This document shows, in pieces, positions 1 to 5,088 of a stretch of 6,541 bases of DNA. The stretch comes from Verrucomicrobiia bacterium (lineage in GTDB: Bacteria; Verrucomicrobiota; Verrucomicrobiae; Limisphaerales; UBA11358): assembly GCA_030042375.1 (NCBI GenBank), contig JASHZU010000517.1, forward strand, positions 1-6,541. Direction: 5' to 3'. The notes below the pieces were generated by a model. The model ran no database searches. It was given only the letters and a program-made list of their open reading frames with translations, and was not told the origin of the DNA. The first letter of the stretch is position 1. Each line of letters starts with the position of its first letter. Both the position numbers and the translations under genes were made by a program.

Positions 1-204
1 CAACTCTTGGTCTTGAAAAATTGGCGCGTTATTTGTTATCCAACGATCATCCTTCAAAGCAAAGGCGCGTTCGGCGGCGTTTTTCGAGCAGATACCGACG
101 TATATGTCGTTAGTTGCGGACGAAAAGACAACGTTGCCCGAACAATTGGAAAAACCGATCTGCAATATCGTCAGGACGAATATTGATATAAGCCTCGTTT
201 TCAC
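1..204 (-). CDS. 5' part of an unrecognised, probably exported protein (truncated by window edge)
   Basis: Reading leftwards from a GTG at 204-202, the frame stays open for 68 codons to the window edge, so the C-terminus is missing. The first 20 or so residues look like a signal peptide: a basic start (VKTR), a hydrophobic run (LISIFVLTILQIGF), then SNCSGN. The Cys at residue 21 suggests a lipoprotein, but the lipobox FSNC is poor because Asn stands at -1; ordinary signal-peptidase cleavage a few residues later is equally possible. The mature part begins with an ATNDIYVGIC-like stretch. I do not recognise the family. GTG is the first usual start after an in-frame TAA 15 bases upstream, and no Shine-Dalgarno sequence precedes it. 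The DNA is visibly AT-richer than the rest of the window. It lies downstream of the RAYT on the same strand. That it is a real gene is an inference from the open frame plus the signal peptide. Confidence 0.5.
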   Translation of the reverse strand, partial: MKTRLISIFVLTILQIGFSNCSGNVVFSSATNDIYVGICSKNAAERAFALKDDRWITNNAPIFQDQEL

Positions 205-250
205 GTTGAAGTTAATGATTTATTATTACAAAAAGGGGTCAGTTCCTAGT

Positions 251-279
251 ATTATAGTATTTCTGGGTTTCATTTTTCA
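251..279 (-). promoter_or_regulatory. possible promoter for the leftmost minus-strand gene
   Basis: On the minus strand a perfect TATAAT lies at 256-251, about 47 bases before the GTG start at 204. At 17 bp upstream only a poor -35 (TGAAAA) is visible. The site overlaps the very end of the RAYT gene. A transcript starting near 244 would give the small gene its own leader. The -10 match is seen; function is inferred. Confidence 0.3.
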
Positions 280-1205
280 CGTCGATGCCAATATAGTAAA
301 TGGTTGAGGTATGTGGAAGTTCCCATCTGCAGCCGTTGGGCAATCCATTTGATCGTCGCCGTCGTTTCTGCCCGCAATCGAACCGCCAGCTTTATTTTCT
401 CGGCGTCTCCCTTGGCGCGTATTTCCAGATCCGCTTCAGCCCATCCAAGCCGTTTTAATCCTTCCTGCACCGCTCGTTCGGCCTGTTCTGCCCGGCTCTG
501 CGCCCGTTCTTCCCCATAATGATTTTGCCCGATGGTTTCGGTCATCTGCGCCAATAACTCTTGGCGAAAGGTTTCACTTCCCAAACACCAGCCACGCCGC
601 AATGTCTTCATTTGCCCTGGATCCTGCTCTGCCATCCGTCGCAATTCCATCCTCCGCCCAAATTCCCGGCGGCCTTCTTGGCTGTCGCGGGGAATTCCGT
701 GTTCTCCCAACAACCGATCCACCCGCAGCCAAACCGGACGTTTCCCCGGCGGTTGCAAATAGAACCTCGCGCTGCTCCAGGGATACGAAACCAATTGGCA
801 CTCGGGCCGCAGCAACTTGGAACGGACCGGGTTCAAATGCACGTAATCGCAAACGGTTCTTAAATAGCCGTTGCCACTGCCGTCCACAATCAATGATTTG
901 TAACGTCCGCTGAACAAATGTCCAAACAGTTTATGCCGCCGGTTGAACCGTGAAGTGTAGGTGCCCAAAAGCCATTTCATGCCCGCCACCAGATTGGCCT
1001 GCGGCGTTTCAATCACCAGATGAAAATGGTTGGGCATCAGGCACCAGGCGTGAATTTGCCATCCCGTCTTGTGGCAGGCCTCGCTGAGGGTATCCAGAAA
1101 GCGGCTGCGGTCCTGGTCATCCTTAAAGATAGGTTCGCGCCGGTCGCCGCGATTCATCACATGATAAATCGCCCCGGGATATTCCACTCGTAGCTTTCGG
1201 GCCAT
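270..1205 (-). CDS. REP-associated tyrosine transposase (RAYT), Y1/IS200-like single-strand transposase
   Basis: Member of the Y1 transposase (Transposase_17) superfamily. These enzymes nick and join single-stranded DNA through a tyrosine; RAYTs act on short hairpin repeats (REPs). In the 311-residue product the opening MARKLRVEYPGAIYHVMNRG is typical. The metal-binding HUH motif is HFH at residues 60-62 within LMPNHFHLVIET. GHLFSGRYKS follows at 95-104, and the catalytic tyrosine is most likely Y121 in YVHLNPVR. About 150 residues follow the catalytic domain, ending in a probable helix-turn-helix (TIKWIAQRLQMGTSTYLNHL, about 284-303), as in many long RAYTs. I chose the ATG at 1205 because the family begins MARKLR and AGGA lies 8 bases upstream; an upstream ATG at 1229 is possible but less likely. 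No frameshift or stop is visible and the key residues are intact, so it may be active. A hairpin cluster lies directly upstream at 1257-1343. Confidence 0.93.
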   Translation of the reverse strand: MARKLRVEYPGAIYHVMNRGDRREPIFKDDQDRSRFLDTLSEACHKTGWQIHAWCLMPNHFHLVIETPQANLVAGMKWLLGTYTSRFNRRHKLFGHLFSGRYKSLIVDGSGNGYLRTVCDYVHLNPVRSKLLRPECQLVSYPWSSARFYLQPPGKRPVWLRVDRLLGEHGIPRDSQEGRREFGRRMELRRMAEQDPGQMKTLRRGWCLGSETFRQELLAQMTETIGQNHYGEERAQSRAEQAERAVQEGLKRLGWAEADLEIRAKGDAEKIKLAVRLRAETTATIKWIAQRLQMGTSTYLNHLLYWHRREK

Positions 1206-1213
1206 GGGTGTCA

Positions 1214-1217
1214 TCCT
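1214..1217 (-). promoter_or_regulatory. Shine-Dalgarno site deciding the RAYT start
   Basis: AGGA on the minus strand, 8 bases before the ATG at 1205. It supports that start over the in-frame ATGs at 1229, 1223 and 1214. Confidence 0.5.
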
Positions 1218-1256
1218 GCCCATGCACAAAACACACCGTCAATCCGGAACACTTGA

Positions 1257-1343
1257 GCCACTTGGGAAGTGGCGAAAGGAATTCGTTCCGCCCTGACGGA
1301 ACGAAGGTCGCATGGCGACCGAGTGAGCGGGCGCGAGCGAGTC
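1257..1343. repeat. REP/BIME-like hairpin cluster next to the RAYT
   Basis: Three compact perfect inverted repeats lie in a row. The first has a 7-bp stem and 3-base loop (1257-1263/1267-1273, GCCACTT-GGG-AAGTGGC). The second has a 9-bp stem and 6-base loop (1282-1290/1297-1305, TTCGTTCCG/CGGAACGAA). The third has a 6-bp stem and 3-base loop (1306-1311/1315-1320, GGTCGC-ATG-GCGACC) and abuts the second directly. A tract with two GAGCG-type direct repeats follows at 1321-1343. A GAAG tetranucleotide sits at 1303-1306, at the foot of the third hairpin; known REPs often carry GTAG, GGAG or GAAG in that position. The position just upstream of a RAYT gene fits REP/BIME DNA on which the enzyme acts. 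Whether copies exist elsewhere in the genome cannot be seen from here. Confidence 0.6.
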
Positions 1344-1463
1344 AACGATGCACTTGCACGTATGATCACGGTATTGGGGAACTAAGAAAATACCAACACA
1401 GCAGCTAAAATGGCCTCCGCTCTTTGACATATTGCGGAAGAATTCAGGACTCAGAATCCAGTG

Positions 1464-1487
1464 CTCGGTGTCTTTGCGTCTTGGCGA
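1464..1487. repeat. possible dispersed TTTGCGTCTTNGCG-type repeat
   Basis: The segment around TCTTTGCGTCTTGGCG resembles a family of short dispersed intergenic repeats (CTCTGCGTCTTTGCG-like) that I recall from many large bacterial genomes. A related stretch occurs on the opposite strand at about 4889-4910. The resemblance is from memory and is only moderate. Confidence 0.3.
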
Positions 1488-1530
1488 TGAATGGTTTGGC
1501 CATCATCTATCAACCATCAACGCTGGATTC

Positions 1531-1580
1531 CTAAAACCTGCTAAAGGCTGCTCAAGGCCACTAAAGCCTAATAAAGGCCC
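1531..1580 (+). repeat. tandem repeat block A, 10-bp period, consensus CTAAAGGCTG
   Basis: Five consecutive decamers in exact 10-base register: CTAAAACCTG, CTAAAGGCTG, CTCAAGGCCA, CTAAAGCCTA, ATAAAGGCCC. The TAAAG/TCAAG core is kept while the following GG/CC/GC positions vary. The period is close to one helical turn and is not a multiple of three, so coding is unlikely. Blocks B and C carry related units. Confidence 0.75.
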
Positions 1581-1582
1581 CG

Positions 1583-1594
1583 CCCCCCGGGGGG
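1583..1594. repeat. CCCCCC/GGGGGG palindrome between repeat blocks A and B
   Basis: Perfect 12-base palindrome, six C followed by six G. It lies between the forward block A and the inverted block B, so it could be the tip of a larger imperfect hairpin formed by A and B. Confidence 0.6.
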
Positions 1595-1600
1595 TGTCCG

Positions 1601-1650
1601 GCAGGCAAAAGTAGCCTTAAGTAGGCTAAGGTAGGGTAAAGTAGCCATGT
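1601..1650 (-). repeat. tandem repeat block B, 10-bp period, inverted relative to A
   Basis: Five decamers in exact register: GCAGGCAAAA, GTAGCCTTAA, GTAGGCTAAG, GTAGGGTAAA, GTAGCCATGT (the last only half conserved). The reverse complement of the second (TTAAGGCTAC) matches the block A unit shifted by one (TAAAGGCTGC) at 8 of 10 bases, so B is the same family in opposite orientation. Confidence 0.7.
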
Positions 1651-1710
1651 TGAGGAAATAAAAGATTGTTTAATTCCGTTTGGGCATCCGGCAAAACCGC
1701 GGTCAGCCTC

Positions 1711-1760
1711 GAAAGCCCCGTTAAGCTCAATTAAGCTCCGTTAAGCCCTGTTAAGCAGTT
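1711..1760 (+). repeat. tandem repeat block C, 10-bp period, consensus TTAAGCYCNG
   Basis: GAAAGCCCCG, TTAAGCTCAA, TTAAGCTCCG, TTAAGCCCTG, TTAAGCAGTT: four exact TTAAGC cores spaced exactly 10 bp apart, at 1721, 1731, 1741 and 1751, preceded by a diverged copy. Same orientation and similar core (TNAAG) to block A. The block ends about 85 bases before the alternative TTG start of mtfA and about 115 before the preferred ATG, so it could lie in or just above that gene's promoter. Confidence 0.75.
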
Positions 1761-1873
1761 TTGGGAAAAAAATTGTTTCGTTATGCCCCGTCAGGGATAT
1801 CCGAATCCCCATTGGGTTCTCAGTCAGGACTCGACAAGGGGCGGTTTTGGGCGGAGCTTCTCTCGTTAAATTG

Positions 1874-2665
1874 ATGTTCAAACGTTCGCGAAGAACCAAA
1901 CTACGGGCCGCTCCTCTCTCCCTGCAGCAGCGGCGGATTGTTGCGGAGTATTGCCTTTTTTACAGCCGCCTGTCTATGGCCGACCGGCGGGAATTGGAGG
2001 GACACATGCAGGTTTTCCTGGCGGAAAAACAGTTTGAAGGGTGCGGCGGGTTTGTAGTTCAGGAGGAGCACCGGGTGTGCATCGCGGCGCAGGCGTGCCT
2101 TTTGTTGTTGCATCGGGAGACGGATTATTTCCCGGGCTTGCAATCCATCCTCATTTATCCGGCGATGTATCTGGCGCCGGCGACAAGGCAGGCGGGCTAC
2201 GGCGTGATGACGGAGGTCCAGGAGCATCGGGCAGGCGAGTCGTGGCCGCATGGCTCGCTGGTGCTGGCGTGGGAGGAAGTCTATCGCGGACTGGCCGTGC
2301 CGGAGAGTGGTCATAATGTGGTGCTGCACGAGTTCGCGCATCAATTGGATTATGAAGACGGCGGCTTTGCCGACGGCGTTCCTTTGGTGGGGAGTGGCGA
2401 ATCGTGGAAAACGCGCAAGCGCCGGCAAACGGATTGGACACGGGTGATGCGCGCGGAATATGAACAACTCCGGGCACAGCTTCAACGCGGCGAACCGACG
2501 CTCCTGCGCGAGTATGCCGCGATCAGTCCGCCTGAGTTTTTTGCCGTGGCCACGGAAATTTTCTTTGGCAAGCCGCGCGAGCTGCAATTAAAACATCCGG
2601 CGCTCTATCAACAGATGAGCCGGTATTACAAACAGGACCCGGCAGGGTGGAATGGTGCCGGCTAA
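1874..2665 (+). CDS. mtfA: MtfA-type zinc-dependent peptidase (M90 family)
   Basis: Zinc peptidase of the MtfA (Mlc titration factor A) family, cytosolic by lack of a signal peptide. In E. coli MtfA binds the repressor Mlc, so affecting ptsG expression, and has aminopeptidase activity; whether this bacterium has an Mlc partner cannot be seen. The product from ATG 1874 is 263 residues, close to E. coli MtfA (265). Visible motifs are the zinc site HEFAH at 152-156 (within VVLHEFAHQLD) and the third-ligand region PPEFFAVATEIFF, with Glu at 228. The N-terminal half carries the family stretch HMQVFLAEKQFEGCGG and IAAQACLLLLHRETDYFP. ATG 1874 is preferred because relatives begin with MF plus a basic run, here MFKRSRR. 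A TTG at 1847, with AGGGG five bases upstream, would add nine residues and is a real alternative. Repeat block C lies upstream. The TAA overlaps the stop codon of the convergent DUF2950 gene. Confidence 0.9.
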   Translation: MFKRSRRTKLRAAPLSLQQRRIVAEYCLFYSRLSMADRRELEGHMQVFLAEKQFEGCGGFVVQEEHRVCIAAQACLLLLHRETDYFPGLQSILIYPAMYLAPATRQAGYGVMTEVQEHRAGESWPHGSLVLAWEEVYRGLAVPESGHNVVLHEFAHQLDYEDGGFADGVPLVGSGESWKTRKRRQTDWTRVMRAEYEQLRAQLQRGEPTLLREYAAISPPEFFAVATEIFFGKPRELQLKHPALYQQMSRYYKQDPAGWNGAG

Positions 2666-3585
2666 GGCACGGGCATCCACTTCTTATCCGGGTCGAAGAC
2701 GGTCAGGTGCGCGGCGATTTTGGCGGTCTTGGGGCCGAGGTTGGATTGATAAACGACACCCTGCTGGTTGACGATGAAGGTCATAATGCCGGTGTTGTCC
2801 CACTCAGCCGGCCAGGCGACGAGGGCAAACCCGGCAATCATGCGGCCATTGATAATGTAATTGTATTTGCCTCCGGCGGCGTGCTTGCCCTGGCGGGTGA
2901 GGATTTTGAAATAATAACCGTGATAGGGGGCGATCTGGTCGTTCAACAATTTCGCGGTGTGCTCATAACCTTCCCCACGCGCGGAGGCGACGAGGGGCCC
3001 GAGCGGGCTGAGGGGTTCGCCGGGCTGGGCGGGCCAGAACAGGCCATTGTGCGTGCCGGGATCGCTGTGCAGAAATTGGGCGTAGGCGAGGACGCCGTCG
3101 CCCATGCGGTCTTGGCTGGCGTATTCATGCTGGGCATTCACGTAAGCGTGGCAGACATCGATGGCGCCGAGCTCATTCATGCCAATGCGGCGGGCGAGGA
3201 TTTCCTGCAGGCCGGCAGCGGTGTCAAAAAACCATTGGCCGCCTTGTTTTGCGAGGGGAATGGGGAAGGGCCAGGCATCGTTTCCGATTTGCAGCGAGAC
3301 GCTGGTATCGGAATTGGTGACCATGACGATTTTTTCCTGCAAGCGTTGCACAAAAATTTTATAAGCCGCGGCGGCCTGGACGGCATCGGGCGACATCAAT
3401 TGATGGCCGGCGGGGCCGAAGATGGCATGCAGGGCATTGGTATCATGACTTTCCGCAGCCGGCACGAGGGCGCCAATGGCGTCCTGTGGTGAGGGGAACG
3501 TTTCCTGGGCAGCGGCCCAAAGCTGCGGGGCTAAAACAAGGGCCTGGACAGCCAGACCCAGGATGAGAATTCGTTTAAAGTTCAT
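2662..3585 (-). CDS. DUF2950 family exported protein
   Basis: DUF2950 family; biochemical role unknown to me. The product from ATG 3585 is 307 residues. It starts with a signal peptide: MNFKR, then a hydrophobic run ILILGLAVQALVLA, then LWAAAQ with cleavage likely around residues 24-26. The mature part shows family landmarks: FPSPQDAIGALVPAAESHD near the start, then WPFPIPLAKQGGQWFFDTAAG, EILARRIGMNEL, VCHAYVNAQHEYA, and near the end YHGYYFKILTRQG and AWPAEWDNTGIMTFIVN. In-frame ATGs at 3591 and 3612 would add 2 or 9 residues; none has a Shine-Dalgarno site, and 3585 gives the cleanest signal peptide. It follows the DUF3300 gene on the same strand after 15-42 bases, so the two are likely one transcript. 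DUF2950 and DUF3300 genes are, as far as I recall, often neighbours. The 3' end overlaps the mtfA stop codon tail to tail. Confidence 0.9.
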   Translation of the reverse strand: MNFKRILILGLAVQALVLAPQLWAAAQETFPSPQDAIGALVPAAESHDTNALHAIFGPAGHQLMSPDAVQAAAAYKIFVQRLQEKIVMVTNSDTSVSLQIGNDAWPFPIPLAKQGGQWFFDTAAGLQEILARRIGMNELGAIDVCHAYVNAQHEYASQDRMGDGVLAYAQFLHSDPGTHNGLFWPAQPGEPLSPLGPLVASARGEGYEHTAKLLNDQIAPYHGYYFKILTRQGKHAAGGKYNYIINGRMIAGFALVAWPAEWDNTGIMTFIVNQQGVVYQSNLGPKTAKIAAHLTVFDPDKKWMPVP

Positions 3586-3627
3586 AAGCATAGACGTTTT
3601 TGGGAGAATCATTGTTCATTAGGTTTT

Positions 3628-4860
3628 TTAGCGCCGGCCGCCACCGCCACCACCTCCACCCCCGCCGCCAAAGCTGGGAGCGCCACCACCACCTCCACCA
3701 AAGCTGCTGCCGCCGCTGCTGTGGGATTCTCCACCGCCGCCGCCACCTCCACCGCCATAGGACGGGGCTGAACGGCCTTCGGATTCGTTGCCGCGTTCGC
3801 TGTAACTGCGAGCGTCCTGCGCGCTTTGGGAACCAATGAAGGCGTCGTTGCCGCCGCGGTTGTCGGAGCCAGAATTGTAAGAGCCATAGCGTTCCTCGGG
3901 CGCGGGCGCGGGGCGATCCACTGACGGAACGTTCCAGCTACGGGGCGCTTCATTATTTATGCCGCGAGCTGGCTCGCGCACGTTTCCACCGACGGGTTGA
4001 TTATTCCAGCCGCGGTCGCCACCTTGATATCCGCCATAATGATTGTTCGGGTTCCAGACGGTGACATGTCCGCTGGCCAGGAAGGCCCGGCGTTGCATCG
4101 GGGTTTGGTGCCACCAGCCAGCCGGGCGGGGGTTGCCGGGGCCCCAATAAATGACATTATGATTCCACCAGTCGAAGTCGCAGCAGAGCCACGGGCCGAT
4201 GGGATAAAAGATGGCGAAGGTGATGAACGGCGCGCCATAAGGAGCCGGGTCGTAGTAGACCTGGGCCGGCTGATAATCGGGCACGTAAATATTGTTAGGA
4301 TCAACGGGAAGGATTTCGATATAGCCGTTGTTGTTCACGACCTGCTGCTGCGGGGTGGACTGGAGATTGCCCAAGTTGTAGGCCATCAGGCGCAGGCGCT
4401 GGATCGAGGCCATGACGTCCTGTTGTTGGTTGAGGAAGGCCTGGCCCAACTGGGTGGTCCAGGTCAGGTTGTCGTCCATCCATTTCAAGACGTCCGGATA
4501 ATGCGCCAGGGCTTGGACACTCTGGTCCCACGGCTGTTGGTCAATCGCGTTGGGGTCGCCGCCTTCGCTCAGGTAACGGTCGGCCATGACGATTTCGGTG
4601 GGGAAGGTCGCGGCGGGTAGCAGCACGGAGAGCAACGGGTCGGGGTAAAGGGCGACGGGCCCGGTCAATTGGTCAAGCTGCGCGGGCGTATACGTGGGAG
4701 TTCCCGGCATGGGCGGCGGTACTTGGTCCTGCGCCGGCGCCGATATGGCGAGCGCCAGCCCAAAGACGATTAAAAGGAGATTGAAGGTTATTTTCACCGG
4801 ATGCGATAGTGAGGTTTTCCATCCCTTGACGCAGACTTTTTTGACATGCCTGTTATTCAT
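3628..4860 (-). CDS. DUF3300 family exported protein with glycine-rich tail
   Basis: DUF3300 family; function not known to me. The 410-residue product has a long basic N-region (MNNRHVKKVCVKGWK), a hydrophobic core at about 25-41 (ITFNLLLIVFGLALAIS) and APAQDQ, so cleavage near residue 43 and export are likely. The DUF3300 domain follows at about 57-203: YTPAQLDQLTGPVALYPDPL, LLPAATFPTEIVMADRYL, WDQSVQALAHYPDVLKWM, then ILPVDPNNIYVPDYQPAQVYY. A Trp/Tyr/Pro-rich segment with two adjacent Cys (226-227) comes next, then an Asn/Arg/Ser-rich region. The tail at 369-410 is nearly all Gly with a few Ser and ends in Arg-Arg. I chose ATG 4860 because AGGTGG lies five bases upstream and it gives a normal signal peptide; the frame is open to an ATG at 4962, but that extension has no homology I recognise and crosses a repeat-like sequence. 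First gene of a likely operon with DUF2950. Confidence 0.92.
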   Translation of the reverse strand: MNNRHVKKVCVKGWKTSLSHPVKITFNLLLIVFGLALAISAPAQDQVPPPMPGTPTYTPAQLDQLTGPVALYPDPLLSVLLPAATFPTEIVMADRYLSEGGDPNAIDQQPWDQSVQALAHYPDVLKWMDDNLTWTTQLGQAFLNQQQDVMASIQRLRLMAYNLGNLQSTPQQQVVNNNGYIEILPVDPNNIYVPDYQPAQVYYDPAPYGAPFITFAIFYPIGPWLCCDFDWWNHNVIYWGPGNPRPAGWWHQTPMQRRAFLASGHVTVWNPNNHYGGYQGGDRGWNNQPVGGNVREPARGINNEAPRSWNVPSVDRPAPAPEERYGSYNSGSDNRGGNDAFIGSQSAQDARSYSERGNESEGRSAPSYGGGGGGGGGESHSSGGSSFGGGGGGAPSFGGGGGGGGGGGRR

Positions 4861-4865
4861 AATGT

Positions 4866-4886
4866 CCACCTTTCTGTGATAGTATA
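4866..4886 (-). promoter_or_regulatory. Shine-Dalgarno site and possible -10 of the DUF3300-DUF2950 operon
   Basis: AAAGGTGG on the minus strand (4873-4866) lies five bases before ATG 4860, a good ribosome site that fixes the start. TATACT at 4886-4881 could be a -10 box, but the -35 position carries only ATTTGC and the leader would be very short. The ribosome site is well supported, the promoter weakly. Confidence 0.45.
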
Positions 4887-4888
4887 CC

Positions 4889-4910
4889 CGGAGGCGCAGC
4901 GGCGCAAATA
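4889..4910. repeat. possible dispersed TTTGCGCCNCTGCGCCTC-type repeat
   Basis: On the minus strand this reads ATTTGCGCCGCTGCGCCTCC, similar in style to the segment at about 1464-1487. Read in the DUF3300 frame it gives LFAPLRLRV, which I take as translated repeat rather than protein, another reason not to use the upstream ATG at 4962. Confidence 0.3.
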
Positions 4911-5088
4911 GGGAAATGCGGCCGTCGCTGCCGTCGTTTTGGTTTCCGGGTCGAGTTTTCATATCTCAAATTTTCAACTTTTATAATATGAGTGTTCAAA
5001 GGCCTATACGGTTTCCGCGGTGAAATCTTGCAGGAAGTGAACTCCCTTGAACTCAGTGACATAGGGCAAAAATCCTCAGGGAGAGTTT

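Larger units (their letters stand above)
1206..1873. other. gene-poor, repeat-rich intergenic region
   Basis: About 670 bases between the RAYT and mtfA without a convincing gene. The open frames here are short, lack ribosome sites and run through tandem repeats whose 10-bp period is not a multiple of three. It contains a hairpin cluster (1257-1343), a stretch with little visible structure (1344-1530, apart from a GGTATT/AATACC inverted repeat at 1370-1394), and three 10-bp-phased repeat blocks (1531-1760) with a GC palindrome between the first two. The mtfA promoter must lie towards the right end, but I see no good -35/-10 pair there. Confidence 0.7.

Noticed and set aside
1424..1429. TTGACA in the intergenic region as a -35 box
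   Set aside because: No -10-like sequence at 16-19 bp downstream and no gene starts nearby on that strand.
1239..1430. Open frame of 63 codons on the minus strand upstream of the RAYT
   Set aside because: It covers the hairpin cluster, has no ribosome site and no protein-like features; it is better explained as non-coding REP-like DNA.
1454..1530. GAATCCAG/CTGGATTC inverted repeat, 8 bp, about 60 bases apart
   Set aside because: Short arms and a long spacer are expected by chance; no link to a function seen.
1432..1614. Open frame of 60 codons on the plus strand in the intergenic region
   Set aside because: No ribosome site and no recognisable protein, and its second half runs through the 10-bp repeats.
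1531..1760. CRISPR array
   Set aside because: The repeats are 10 bp with no unique spacers, so the architecture is not CRISPR.
1773..1801. TTGTTT-N17-GATATC as the mtfA promoter
   Set aside because: Both boxes match the consensus poorly; not enough to support a call.
1901..2587. Long minus-strand frame (228 codons) opposite mtfA
   Set aside because: Antisense shadow of a well-supported GC-rich gene; the translation is Arg/Pro/His-rich without domain features.
2647..3492. Plus-strand frame of 281 codons opposite the DUF2950 gene
   Set aside because: The minus-strand reading has a signal peptide and clear family motifs; the plus reading is a shadow.
3997..4620. Plus-strand frame of 207 codons opposite the DUF3300 gene
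   Set aside because: Antisense of the conserved DUF3300 domain, with no features of its own.
5042..5083. CTCCCT/AGGGAG inverted repeat downstream of the DUF4190 gene as a terminator
   Set aside because: Only 6 bp of stem around a loop of about 30 bases and no T-run in the right place; too weak to call.
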